Shown here: in pieces, positions 25,957 through 34,322 of the stretch
Layout of the letters: the number at the start of each line of letters is the position of its first letter
Position numbering within the stretch: position 1 is the first letter of the stretch
NCBI GenBank assembly: GCA_964487255.1
Contig: CAZAQV010000027.1
Span: 18,966 to 82,965 of the forward strand
DNA length: 64,000 nt
Source: CAZAQV01 sp964487255
GTDB lineage: Bacteria; Myxococcota_A; Polyangia; Polyangiales; CAZAQV01
Direction: 5' to 3'
Notes under the pieces: model-generated
What the model was told of the DNA's origin: nothing
The model's input: the letters and a program-made list of their open reading frames with translations, nothing else
Database searches by the model: none
Translations under genes and position numbers: made by a program

Positions 25957-26943
25957 TCACGCTCGTTCAACATACGAGTCTAGCGCGGTAAGGAATTCGA
26001 TCCAAACGGGTAAAGAGATGCCCGACTCGTCTGAAAGGGCTTCTAAGTCTCGTTGTCGCCCACGGTTGACAGCCACGTGCTTGCACATCACCTTAAAAGT
26101 CACCCAATCATCCGAATCGACCTCAAATCTTTCATAAATTTGGTCTTCAGTCGCAACGCTCATGCACTGTCGATCCAGTGACTCAAGAAACTCGAATCCT
26201 GAGCGTGCCAAAGGCACGTGGTTGCGGGACCAGGTTTCGAACGGAGCGAAAGTGTAAGCAAATTGCTCGATGATCGGACGGTCCCGAACTGCCACAAGAT
26301 CGCGAAGATCATCATCGTAGTAGAGAGAATAAGGGCGGTGCGGAAGAGCATGTAGGTGCTCAGAAACGAGAGCACTGCGCATCTTCTCGTTGACCTGGAT
26401 GCCTAGCGTCGTGAAAACATCGATCAGGTCTTCTGCAAGATATTCTTGCCGAACAAAGTGTATGTCGTGTCGGTTGCGATAGTGTCGCCGAAACAAGAAA
26501 CTCATCAGTCCGAGACCTGAACCACGTAGGTCTTCGACGCATTGTCTAGAAAGGTTTGAGTTTTTCCGTTCAGGCGCATAGCTCAATGGAAGTGACTGCT
26601 GATACCGAGAGAAAGCCAGATCATCGTTTCCAACAGTGAGCATGCCACGGATGGCATTCGTGATTGCTGCCTGGGTTTTTTCCGTCGGACCTTCGACTGG
26701 TGGATCGAGCAGTGCGCTAAAAGCCGGCTCCTCCAATCGTGTTGCGAGTGAGACATAAAACGCCCATGGATTACGAACCCCACCAATGAGAGGCAAATGC
26801 TTGTAGCGATCAGGCAACAAGTCGATGGGGTAGTGATAGCCGAGCATTTTGGTTTCTGGAAAGTGCTCGTACAGGAATTCGTAGATGAACGTTCCCCCAC
26901 ACCGAGGAAAGTGCAGGAACACGAACTTGTCATTTACATACAT
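25957..26943 (-). CDS. Sulfotransferase-like protein
   Basis: 328 residues on the minus strand. The N-terminal loop FVFLHFPRCGGTFIYEFL fits the 5'-phosphosulfate-binding loop of PAPS-dependent sulfotransferases (usual P-K-x-G-G/T-T). The segment LIGGVRNPWAFYVSLATR fits the 3'-phosphate motif (R-x-P-x-x-x-x-x-S). Such enzymes move sulfate from PAPS to a hydroxyl, for example of tyrosine or sugars. The region after about residue 130 is not recognisable. It shares the minus strand and a short 39-bp gap with the HlyD-type gene, so the two may form an operon. Confidence 0.7.
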   Translation of the reverse strand: MYVNDKFVFLHFPRCGGTFIYEFLYEHFPETKMLGYHYPIDLLPDRYKHLPLIGGVRNPWAFYVSLATRLEEPAFSALLDPPVEGPTEKTQAAITNAIRGMLTVGNDDLAFSRYQQSLPLSYAPERKNSNLSRQCVEDLRGSGLGLMSFLFRRHYRNRHDIHFVRQEYLAEDLIDVFTTLGIQVNEKMRSALVSEHLHALPHRPYSLYYDDDLRDLVAVRDRPIIEQFAYTFAPFETWSRNHVPLARSGFEFLESLDRQCMSVATEDQIYERFEVDSDDWVTFKVMCKHVAVNRGRQRDLEALSDESGISLPVWIEFLTALDSYVERA

Positions 26944-26982
26944 CTTTACTTTTACCTGTCGCCCTAACCAGAGAAAAGAATT

Positions 26983-28179
26983 CTAGATCCGATCGATCAA
27001 CATTTCAAAGGGTGTCGCTCTATCAACTTCGATCAAAGCCGTTCCGCGATCTCCAACCTTGGGCTCGTACATCTTGCCCCTGTCCCTGCCCCTGCCCTTG
27101 GACTTAGTCAGCCTGAGGCGAACCAACAAAGTAGAGTCTTCTGAATTGCGCACAACTTGATCCACCACACAATGGAGGTAACCGTAGCGCAGCCTCGAGA
27201 ACGAAGTTAACTCCATCTTCGCAACTTGACCTTTTCTTATTTTCCCCCCTACGTCAGCATCGACCTGAGCGCGGACTGCGAGAGTTTCCTGGGGTTCGAT
27301 CACAAACAGTTTTTCGCCTCGCGTTACAGACGTCCCTTTGTTCAAGACCGCAGCAAAAACAACTCGTCCGGAAAGAGGGGCCCGGATCGTCTTGCCTTCG
27401 ATCTCCGCCAGTTTTTCCTCGGCCGTAGCTTTTTGCACATCGATTTTTCCCTTTAGATCAACGATTTGTTGATCTAGCGCTTCGATTTCCCGACGGACGG
27501 ATCGCTGTTCCTGACTCGAAAACTTTGCACCCTCTAGTTTGCTTCGCCAAGCCTTGAGAATTAGCGCGTCGCTGCGTCGTTTTAATCGTGCTTGTTCCAG
27601 TTCGTATTCAGACGCCTGGTTGAGGCTCCGCAGCTCTTCCGCTGATTCTAGGCGCTTCACAGAGTCTTCCAGCGCTAGCTCTTTCTGTGTGACCTCGCTG
27701 AGCAGGCTTTGGCGGTCAAGTTTTCTGCTGCTGCGCAACTCACTGACGTCCTGAACGATACGCTCGCGCTGTTCGAGAGTGGATTCTAGTAGCCCTCTAA
27801 GACTCGCAATCTCAGCGCGAATTAACCGAAGCTCACTTTTCTCGGTGCTTGAGTCTATCACACACAGCACCTGTCCTTTTTCGACTTGTTGGCCGAGAAA
27901 CGCAACGGTGCGCGCAATCCGTCCGTCATAGGGTGAGGGAACGGGTTGCGCCTGCTGAACTGGTGCAATTACCGCGTCGACAGGCTGATATACTGGGACA
28001 TTGGCAAATAAAGCCCAGAACACTGCCAATAGGATGTAAACGGAAGCGACCACTGCCAACGTGACGCGGTAGTTGCGAGCACCCTCTTTGAGCGCGAAAA
28101 GCGTGTCGGCATAGCGTTGATTACGCATATATCGCATGGGAAGAACAATGATATTGGCAAAGCGCCCCGCTGTCTTCAT
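26983..28179 (-). CDS. HlyD-family membrane fusion protein
   Basis: 398 residues. A cytoplasmic tail, one membrane helix (TLAVVASVYILLAVFWALF, about 40-58), and a split biotinyl-lipoyl-like domain are visible; the lipoyl halves are PSPYDGRIARTVAFLGQQV and IRAPLSGRVVFAAVLNKG. Between them lies a long coiled-coil hairpin of about 130 residues. A beta-barrel follows. Such proteins link an inner-membrane ABC exporter to the outer membrane in type I secretion. It is the only one in the window, although there are two ABC exporter pairs, so it may serve both. Confidence 0.88.
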   Translation of the reverse strand: MKTAGRFANIIVLPMRYMRNQRYADTLFALKEGARNYRVTLAVVASVYILLAVFWALFANVPVYQPVDAVIAPVQQAQPVPSPYDGRIARTVAFLGQQVEKGQVLCVIDSSTEKSELRLIRAEIASLRGLLESTLEQRERIVQDVSELRSSRKLDRQSLLSEVTQKELALEDSVKRLESAEELRSLNQASEYELEQARLKRRSDALILKAWRSKLEGAKFSSQEQRSVRREIEALDQQIVDLKGKIDVQKATAEEKLAEIEGKTIRAPLSGRVVFAAVLNKGTSVTRGEKLFVIEPQETLAVRAQVDADVGGKIRKGQVAKMELTSFSRLRYGYLHCVVDQVVRNSEDSTLLVRLRLTKSKGRGRDRGKMYEPKVGDRGTALIEVDRATPFEMLIDRI

Positions 28180-28260
28180 TTCTGCTTGATTTCATGCTTC
28201 TCAGCCATGTGGTCAGCGAAGTCCCGAGGCTCAACACGTTCGATCTGCCTACAGGCGCGC

Positions 28261-28407
28261 ATGGAGGCCTTCGATTACATAGAACGCTTCTACAATCGCA
28301 GGCGCCGACACTCCGCCAATGGACAAATTTCTCCCGTCAACTATCAAGAGCAATTCTACGCAGCCCTAGCTGCATAACCGTCTCCACTTTTTCGGGGGAA
28401 CTCCAGA
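28261..28407 (+). mobile_element. IS3-family transposase 3' remnant
   Basis: The frame reads EAFDYIERFYNRRRRHSANGQISP to a stop at 28377, the last 35 or so residues of an IS3-family OrfB (DDE integrase C-terminus). A terminal-repeat-like end (CTTTTTCGGGGGAACTCC) follows at about 28386-28403. Everything upstream of the element is gone. It sits between the divergent HlyD-type gene and the binding-protein-like gene, so it may have moved one of them here. Confidence 0.85.
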
Positions 28408-28460
28408 TGACGTGAGAGATTTACTTGACAGAAAGGATAGATGTCGGTTTTCATCCGCGC

Positions 28461-29777
28461 ATGCGATTTCAACTCAACTTCTTGGTAATGCTTTGCATTG
28501 TCTCAGTTGCCTGCGAAGGCGACACCATCTACTACATTAACAACACCGGCACTTCCCCTGATTCGTCAGTGTCTCCAGACACAGGACAACCAGATGGGGG
28601 AACACCGGATGCGACTCCAGACGCCATCGATACATCTGACATCGTTATCGGTCTGGTCTGGCCTCAAACCGACTTCACCGGGCCGGCTCCTCGAGCAGCT
28701 CAGCTGGCAATTGATGAAGTGAATGCAAGCGGCGGTTTGCTAAACGACAGAACAGTTACACTTCTTTTTCAGCTTGAGGACCAAGATCAAGGCCTCGACA
28801 GTTTTCGAGCTGCAATTGAAGGCGGTGCCGTTTCGGTGGTAGGACCGGCTAACTTCAACAATGCACAGGACGCCATCGAAATTGCTGCAACCGAGCGGAT
28901 TCCATTCTTTTCACTGTTTGGGGGCGCAGCCTACAACTGGGGTTTTGCCCAGGAAGAATCTGGTCCGTGGGGGCGTTCAGCGTTTGTTGCTCCTTCAGTA
29001 CTGACTGATGACGCTATTGGAGAGCTTGCTGCAGGTCAGTTGGGATGCACCACGATTGGCGCTTCCGTAGTCGAAGATTTGTCCGCTGAATCATCACAAG
29101 CTCTTCTTGACGAGGTAAAGGCTACGCTCGAGAGTAAGGGGCTAACGTGGGGTGGAGGGTTCGTCGCTCCACAGATGCCTTCCTCCCTTGAGAGCGAGCT
29201 TGCGGTCTTCGATGGCAATGTCCCAGACTGCTTCATGGTCGATGCCCCCCACATGGCTTACGTAGCGCGTGATGCGCCGGCAGGTTTTGACTCCACGAAG
29301 TTGATTCTGGCTAACTCCATTCGTCCGGACTTGGTGCAGGGAGTTGCAGACTCATTGGCGATGTTTGATGGCGCCTACGGTTTTGCTCAAAGGCGACTGT
29401 ATCCCGACGAGCTAAACCTGTATCTCGCTGACTACGAGGCTGTTTTCGGAGAGCAGCTCCCGGACGGGCAACATTTGAGCATGGCTTCAATATATGACTT
29501 TGTGGCTCTCACTCTGCTTGCTATCGAGGCGGCTGGCTCAACCGACGGTGCAGCAATCCGAACAGCTATTGCCGAGGTTGGTTCGGCTGGTGAGGTTGAG
29601 GTTCGACCATCGAATTTGACAGCTGGGCTGGAGGCACTACGTCAAGGCAAGACGATCAATTATGAAGGCTCAATTGGTCCGGCTGATTTCAGCGGCGGGG
29701 CTTGGGCGGATGTAGGTGAGCCGCGTTGTTACACGGTTGTTAATGCTGACGCATTGGAGTTTGGCACCTGCGACTAG
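28461..29777 (+). CDS. Periplasmic-binding-protein-like lipoprotein, type 2 of the pair
   Basis: About 438 residues. The signal peptide MRFQLNFLVMLCIVSVAC leads to a lipid-anchored CEGD, then a disordered linker rich in Pro, Asp and Ser. The LivK-type fold is clear: IVIGLVWPQTDFTGPAPRAA, LAIDEVNASGGLLNDRTV and ISVVGPANFNNAQDA-like strands follow. A TTG at 28425 would give a longer start without a better signal. It is a close relative of 49767-51110 (both share CEGDT and a Tyr-rich start) and is more distant from 23281. It precedes the small lipoprotein gene, as in cassette B. Confidence 0.78.
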   Translation: MRFQLNFLVMLCIVSVACEGDTIYYINNTGTSPDSSVSPDTGQPDGGTPDATPDAIDTSDIVIGLVWPQTDFTGPAPRAAQLAIDEVNASGGLLNDRTVTLLFQLEDQDQGLDSFRAAIEGGAVSVVGPANFNNAQDAIEIAATERIPFFSLFGGAAYNWGFAQEESGPWGRSAFVAPSVLTDDAIGELAAGQLGCTTIGASVVEDLSAESSQALLDEVKATLESKGLTWGGGFVAPQMPSSLESELAVFDGNVPDCFMVDAPHMAYVARDAPAGFDSTKLILANSIRPDLVQGVADSLAMFDGAYGFAQRRLYPDELNLYLADYEAVFGEQLPDGQHLSMASIYDFVALTLLAIEAAGSTDGAAIRTAIAEVGSAGEVEVRPSNLTAGLEALRQGKTINYEGSIGPADFSGGAWADVGEPRCYTVVNADALEFGTCD

Positions 29778-29974
29778 CGATTGCTTCTTTGGCAAACCAC
29801 AGCGGGATGCGGCCACACAAATCTTTGGTCGTGTCCCGCCTTGAGTTTGCTGAGTCCTGGGACTATGCTGTATTTGGCTGCTGGGCCTGGTTATCATGCA
29901 GGCCTGCCTTCCGCTCATTCCAGGTTCCACTTTGAAACACTTCGTTCGAAAAGTAGAAGGCCAAATAGAAAGCA

Positions 29975-30451
29975 ATGACTCTGAACTCGATCCGCGAATT
30001 GTCCGCGCTCCTGGTGCTTATCTGTTTTTCGGGATGCCGAACGGAAACGATCAATGTGAGTCTCTCGTTCCGAGATGACAAGCACATCATCAACACCGAC
30101 CGCGGTCGTTTGCTGATTATTGACAACCCAAATGCTAGCTGTCTGTCACTTCAGCAAAGCTTTGAGAACAGCGTCGAAGTTGAGGGAATCGTTGTTGATG
30201 AAGATCGCGACATGTGCGACTTCATCAGTGGTTTTGAGGTTCCGGAGTGGCCAGAGGGGCTCTTTACGGCCGTGTTTTACGGGTACAATGTAGGCAGTTC
30301 GCAGATGTCGCTTTTCGCTTGCCTGAGGCAAGTAGAGGACGCCATAAGTTTTCCTGTCGTTACGCCCGTCGAGGGCTATGATCAGGCGCGTCCTGCGCGG
30401 TGCACGACCGTTCCTATCCGTTGCAGCGGCGACCCATGTGGGAACTATTAA
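29975..30451 (+). CDS. Small Cys-containing lipoprotein, paralogue of 51322-51804
   Basis: 158 residues with signal peptide ALLVLICFSGC. The mature protein has the motif FRDDKHIINTDRGRLLI and then VVDEDRDMCDFISGFEVPEW. It ends with Cys pairs (RCTTVPIRCSGDPCGNY). The cassette B copy aligns along its length (FKNDKHVINTDRGRLLV, VDEDRNLCEFINGFEIPDW), so the family is real. I know no named family for it. It follows a binding-protein-like gene in both cassettes, which suggests that the two act together at the membrane surface. Confidence 0.8.
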   Translation: MTLNSIRELSALLVLICFSGCRTETINVSLSFRDDKHIINTDRGRLLIIDNPNASCLSLQQSFENSVEVEGIVVDEDRDMCDFISGFEVPEWPEGLFTAVFYGYNVGSSQMSLFACLRQVEDAISFPVVTPVEGYDQARPARCTTVPIRCSGDPCGNY

Positions 30452-30500
30452 GAGGCAAAGCAGACTGAATGGCCTTGGTTTTTCCAGAGGCGGCCTCAAG

Positions 30501-30909
30501 TGTAGTAGCTCAAACTTAACCTGACAGTTGCCCTGCTCGGCAGGTGTCCGTCAGATGGGGTTTTACGCAGCTCCCTGGAAGGTCATGTTGCGTTGTTTTT
30601 CGATTCCGTCAAGGAAGGTTTCCATCGGGGTTCTTCCGCAGCACATCTTGCCTTGCTGAGTCCGCTGTTCGTTGTACTTTTTGAGCCATGCATCGAGCGC
30701 GTCTTGAAGCCCATGAGTTTGCACGCACGTGATACGTTGCCAAGTTCCTCGGCGAGCTGCAGAAGTCCAAGTTTGCTTTTTATGATTTTCTGTTGTTCAT
30801 TGTTCATTGGGGTTGTCCTTTCTGGCCTTGCGGCCGGGTTGTTCTTGCCGAACAGGGACAACCCTACTTTTACGTTCAGTAGGTGTCAGATTAAGTCGCT
30901 TCAGCTACA
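30501..30909 (-). mobile_element. IS481-family deletion derivative with both ends
   Basis: A 409-bp element. The ends are related inverted repeats: TGTAGTAGCTCAAACTTAA at the left and the complement of TTAAGTCGCTTCAGCTACA at the right. On the minus strand, the N-terminus of an IS481 transposase (NNEQQKIIKSKLGLLQLAEE, then LGNVSRACKLMGF) is joined directly to its C-terminus (LDAWLKKYNEQRTQQGK, then MCCGRTPMETFLDGIEK). The catalytic middle is missing. The join also shifts the frame. It is a non-autonomous element. A similar left end is present at 40593. Confidence 0.82.
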
Positions 30910-30999
30910 CCTCAAGTTTCAACAACCGGCGGAATGTCGCCGATGGGACCGAGAAGGCGCCTGTTGTTGAACCACCATCGAAAAGGATGAACGCGGAAG

Positions 31000-31172
31000 T
31001 CCACCGGAGCAAGTCAAAACGCGGAACTGAGGTCGAGCCGCGACAATATCTGCCGCGCGCCACACACCAGACCCTCGAAGGTCGCAACATCCCGCTGCCG
31101 CACGAACTGGCCAACGCCGATTGATTTTTCCCCCTCCTGCCAAAACACCCAAAACGGGGTCAGGCGAGGTTA
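31000..31172 (+). mobile_element. IS66 transposase (TnpC) 3' remnant with end
   Basis: The frame reads KRGTEVEPRQYLPRATHQTL and then EGRNIPLPHELANAD to a stop at 31124. This matches the last 40 residues of the IS66 TnpC at 36302. The end sequence CCAAAACACCCAAAACGGGG follows (about 31140-31160), as after the remnant at 34986. From 31173 to 31329 I see no gene. Confidence 0.8.
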
Positions 31173-31329
31173 TTCATTCAGCTGGGCTATATCCACCCCC
31201 AAAGAGGCTTTTTGCGTGGCTCAGCGCCCTCGTGGCACAACGTCTAATCTAAGCACCAAACACCTAACCGAAGTGTCAGCGATGTTTCCGGCCGTGCCCA
31301 AGTTCACATCGCCACGTTGAGGGCGGTTG

Positions 31330-32547
31330 CTAACGCCGCCGAAGAACGCCAAGGCGGTTTAGCGTGTTGAGGTACTCTGAGACATCATCCCACGAATAGC
31401 CTATGCCCCACTTCGTTGCATCAATGGCACGGAATGTGCGGTGCTTTGCCAAGCCTGAACCGAAATCACACCACCGCCCCTCAAACTCAAATTCATGCCC
31501 ATTGTCATACTCTAGATAAAAGCCGTCCTCGGTTTGCACAACCTTCGGCTCTAGTGACTGGAGTTCGTCATTAGGATCAATCAGGTTCAATTCAGAACTG
31601 TCGAGAAGACGCCGAATCCTTGCAGTGAATGCTGATCTCGAATTCGAAGACATGCTCCAAAGAGCAGCCTGGCTACCCAAAAGGCTTCTAGCAAGATCGA
31701 TTGCTTGGCTATTCATATTATCATGATTGTAATAGGTGATTCCGATCGATGGAGAAAGCGCTTCTAGATAGTACCAGGAAAGGCTCGGTAGGAAGAGGAC
31801 ATCACCCGGTTTAAGGGTGCCGTCCCAACACTTGCTATTGGCAACATTTGGGAACATCGCAGGGTCCGCTCCCCGAAGACGAAACACTCTACTTTCCTGT
31901 TCCATCGCGCTTCCGAGTGGAAACTCATACAGGTCTGTGTCCGCTGGGAAAACGAGCACTCGCCTCTCCCCAGCAATTTGCGCCATCGCGGCACTCGCAA
32001 GTTCGTATCGGGGCGATGAAATCATCCCTTCCTGTGAAAGGTGCAAGAGCTTGTCGCTAAACGCCTCTAGCTGCTCTGGCGGTTGTGCATCGTCCCGTAG
32101 TGGAATTGGAAGCCTATAACCATAGTGGCAAAGCTTCTCTCCTTTTGAGAGCAGCGGTGAGCACTGCTCAGGGTCCGTGACCCGCCGGATAAATTCGTCA
32201 ATACTGATGCGACGCCGAACCGCTACGACGTCAGTATCAGGATCCCGAGGGTCTTCGTTGGCAAACTTATGAAACTCGGGCTGGTCGTTGATGGAGTGAT
32301 GGCCATCGGCTGAGACCACCACATCTATAAATGTGCCCTGGTAAGCTGACGAGATCTGATCCCACTTCCAGTCAATACCGTGAGCGTTATTGATGAGAAC
32401 GGGTCCGTCTTTCTCCAGAAATTCAAGCCATTGTTCCTTGTCGCTCGGGTCAAGTACGGGAAAGTCAATGGCGCGGCTGGATACAATACTCAGCAAATCT
32501 TTAGCGACCACGTTTCGATGGTATCGGCCTGCATGCTTTGCTGTCAA
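31330..32547 (-). CDS. JmjC/cupin-like protein with lost metal site (pseudoenzyme)
   Basis: 405 residues on the minus strand. It aligns with the divergent neighbour at 32653: VFPADTDLYEFPLG here matches MFPAAADLYEFPIG there, and both have the shared LAWHYVE-type turn. The metal-binding residues are replaced: the neighbour's H172-x-D174 (SLHCDVG) corresponds to R180-Y-E182 (SPRYELA), and H250 corresponds to Y259 (SLSWYYLE). Binding of Fe(II) at the usual site is therefore unlikely. It has an extra C-terminal part (about 320-405) ending in a winged-helix-like SEYLNTLNRLGVLRR, which the neighbour lacks. A role as a partner or peptide-binding subunit is inference. Confidence 0.8.
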   Translation of the reverse strand: MTAKHAGRYHRNVVAKDLLSIVSSRAIDFPVLDPSDKEQWLEFLEKDGPVLINNAHGIDWKWDQISSAYQGTFIDVVVSADGHHSINDQPEFHKFANEDPRDPDTDVVAVRRRISIDEFIRRVTDPEQCSPLLSKGEKLCHYGYRLPIPLRDDAQPPEQLEAFSDKLLHLSQEGMISSPRYELASAAMAQIAGERRVLVFPADTDLYEFPLGSAMEQESRVFRLRGADPAMFPNVANSKCWDGTLKPGDVLFLPSLSWYYLEALSPSIGITYYNHDNMNSQAIDLARSLLGSQAALWSMSSNSRSAFTARIRRLLDSSELNLIDPNDELQSLEPKVVQTEDGFYLEYDNGHEFEFEGRWCDFGSGLAKHRTFRAIDATKWGIGYSWDDVSEYLNTLNRLGVLRRR

Positions 32548-32652
32548 TGGACTGATCGGGCTGGGTGCCTGGGCGGAAACCCGGCCTGACTCAGCGGCCA
32601 GCTTGATTCAACTGATTGCAATGGAAGATCACCTTGCAGTAGAGTCGAATCT

Positions 32653-33597
32653 ATGAATCAGGAAAAGTTAGGCCATTCTGTTTTTGAGCACTCCAAGAGT
32701 TTTCCTGTTCTAGCTGCCAGTGAGCTAGATTTCGAGAAGTTGCACACTCGCTACATTGCACAAGGAACACCAGTGCTGGTCAGGAATGCGCATTCGATTC
32801 GCTGGACCTGGGACGTTTATAGAGATTCCTACGACGGTGCATTTGTTGACGTAGCTGTGACTCCCACCGGTTATTATGTCTTGAATAACTATTGCGAAGA
32901 CGACATCTACCTCGACCCAAATTCGGCTTCTCGCGCAATTCCGGAGGCGGCTGTTTTTCGCCGCCGTTTGCCAATCGATGAACTCGTTGCGCGAATTACT
33001 CAACCTGGTCTGTATTCGCCACTTGTTGCAGACGGCGAGAAGCTCTACCTTTATGCCTCAAAGCTTCCTGCGCAGCTTGAGAAGCTACTCACTCTTCCGC
33101 CTTGTTTATCCCACCTGGGCGAACCTCGGGTTTGGGCGTCTATGGCAGGAGTAAATACATCATTGCATTGTGACGTGGGTCCAAACTATCTACTGCAAGT
33201 AAAGGGCGAAAAACGTTTCGTGATGTTCCCGGCTGCGGCAGACCTGTATGAGTTTCCAATCGGCTTAAGAGGTCGACGAAGTCGGGCTATTAAACTTCGA
33301 GAGATCGACCCAGAGGAGTACCCAAATTTCTTTGAATCACCTTGCTGGGAGGGGGTGCTCTTTCCAGGCGATCTGATCGTAATGCCAAGCCTTGCCTGGC
33401 ACTACGTTGAAACGATTTCGCCGTCGATTAGCGTTCGCGTTGGTGATGAGGACCTTGTCGAGCTAGACATTTGGAAAAACCTTCTCGCCATGTTTGGCCA
33501 CGAAGCCGGGGTTCTTTGGAACCTCTCACAAAATGAGCGCACTGCGATGATTGCAAAAATGCGTGGTGCTCTCGACGAGAATTGCAGCGTCAGTTGA
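32653..33597 (+). CDS. JmjC/cupin 2-oxoglutarate hydroxylase (Cupin_8-like)
   Basis: 314 residues. The metal site is intact: H172-x-D174 in NTSLHCDVGPNYLLQVKG and H250 in PSLAWHYVETIS. The first 60 residues (AQGTPVLVRNAHSIRWTW) resemble the start of FIH/JMJD-type proteins. It has no winged-helix tail, so it is shorter than the Cupin_4 members here. It is transcribed divergently from the dead paralogue, and the two start codons are 105 bp apart. Expected chemistry is Fe(II)/2-oxoglutarate-dependent hydroxylation of a peptide or protein side chain. Confidence 0.82.
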   Translation: MNQEKLGHSVFEHSKSFPVLAASELDFEKLHTRYIAQGTPVLVRNAHSIRWTWDVYRDSYDGAFVDVAVTPTGYYVLNNYCEDDIYLDPNSASRAIPEAAVFRRRLPIDELVARITQPGLYSPLVADGEKLYLYASKLPAQLEKLLTLPPCLSHLGEPRVWASMAGVNTSLHCDVGPNYLLQVKGEKRFVMFPAAADLYEFPIGLRGRRSRAIKLREIDPEEYPNFFESPCWEGVLFPGDLIVMPSLAWHYVETISPSISVRVGDEDLVELDIWKNLLAMFGHEAGVLWNLSQNERTAMIAKMRGALDENCSVS

Positions 33598-33671
33598 CCT
33601 GAGCGTTTCCCTTCAAACGCGTCACCTTGGGCGTCTGAATCGCCCCGGTTTTTCAGGTGTTGGGGTCACCG

Positions 33672-33735
33672 ACTGATTTTTCTTCAGCCGGTCAACCGAG
33701 AAAACCCTGAAAACGGGGCAGCGCGAGCGGTTACC
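33672..33735 (+). mobile_element. IS66-type element end
   Basis: The stretch GACTGATTTTTCTTCAGCCG, with GAAAACGGGGCAGCGCGAGC after it, matches the end of the full IS66 copy at about 37753-37815. There it directly follows the TnpC stop. Only the terminal part is present here, without any TnpC codons. It marks an old insertion or excision edge downstream of the JmjC gene at 32653. Confidence 0.7.
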
Positions 33736-33779
33736 ATCAGTCTCTCGGCGGTGCGCATAAGCGTGCAAGCCCTACCGAC

Positions 33780-33915
33780 CACGTACCAAGGGAGCGTGCC
33801 GTCGACTACGTCAAAAGAGTTTTCTCCTTGGCCGCGTCTTTATGGACGACCTCAACCGCCAAGCCTCGGTGTGGATGAGCGAAACGGCAAACGTCGAGCA
33901 CGGCACAACGGAGCG
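33780..33915 (+). mobile_element. IS21 IstA transposase fragment (frameshifted)
   Basis: Two reading frames together give ERAVDYVKRVF and then GRVFMDDLNRQASVWMSETA followed by NVEHGTTERR. This is the C-terminal core of IS21 IstA proteins (usual N-A-Q-...-W...-H-G-T-T). A frameshift lies near 33825. The fragment stops exactly where the 258-bp repeat begins. Confidence 0.72.
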
Positions 33916-33970
33916 GCGGGTTTCATTGTCGTAGGACCCGCACAGAGCGCACATGTAAGGGTAATCGACA

Positions 33971-34070
33971 NNNNNNNNNNNNNNNNNNNNNNNNNNNNNN
34001 NNNNNNNNNNNNNNNNNNNNNNNNNNNNNNNNNNNNNNNNNNNNNNNNNNNNNNNNNNNNNNNNNNNNNN
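33971..34070. other. Assembly gap (100 N)
   Basis: One hundred undetermined bases, a usual placeholder length. The left flank ends at offset 55 of the 258-bp repeat and the right flank resumes at offset 229, in the second half of the terminator. The hidden part corresponds to 34155-34328 of the visible unit, which is the ribosome binding site, the gene and the first terminator arm. The gap is thus best explained by a collapsed tandem repeat. Confidence 0.85.
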
Positions 34071-34210
34071 TAGCAGAAGCTGCCGGCCTTTTCTTTTTTG
34101 CGGGTTTCATTGTCGTAGGACCCGCACAGAGCGCACATGTAAGGGTAATCGACAAAGAATTTTGAGATGCGCATTGAAACCTACATCCAGTGTGAGTCAA
34201 AGTTTGAAGT

Positions 34211-34216
34211 AGGAGG
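34211..34216 (+). promoter_or_regulatory. Strong ribosome binding site of the 22-codon gene
   Basis: AGGAGG followed by AAGAAACC and the ATG at 34225. The spacing of eight bases is ideal, and this is the best Shine-Dalgarno match I saw in the window. It decides the start and supports translation of a gene that is otherwise too short to call. Confidence 0.85.
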
Positions 34217-34224
34217 AAGAAACC

Positions 34225-34293
34225 ATGAAAATTCGAACCAAAAAGAGCAAAGCAAAATCACTGAAGGTCGGCGGATACGTTTGGCGAGCGTAA
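34225..34293 (+). CDS. Tiny 22-residue peptide, candidate RiPP precursor
   Basis: A 22-codon gene (ATG 34225, stop 34291-34293). Residues 2-14 contain seven Lys or Arg and no acidic residue. V15-G16-G17 is a double-glycine motif, and the last five residues are Y18-V-W-R-A22. It has a near-perfect ribosome binding site and is followed 29 bases later by a strong terminator, so it is a self-contained gene. It lies in a tandem repeat whose other copy falls in the assembly gap. The double glycine fits cleavage by the C39 exporters, but K14 at -4 and K11 at -7 do not match the usual hydrophobic leader positions. Tyr, Trp and Arg are plausible targets of sulfation, oxidation and JmjC hydroxylation. 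This role is inference; I recognise no known family. Confidence 0.6.
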   Translation: MKIRTKKSKAKSLKVGGYVWRA

Positions 34294-34322
34294 GCTTGTA
34301 ATATCGAAGCTGAGAAAGTTTT

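Noticed and set aside
33751..34212. Frame of 153 codons running through the N gap
   Set aside because: Undetermined bases join unrelated sequence (IS21 remnant and repeat), so the frame is artificial.
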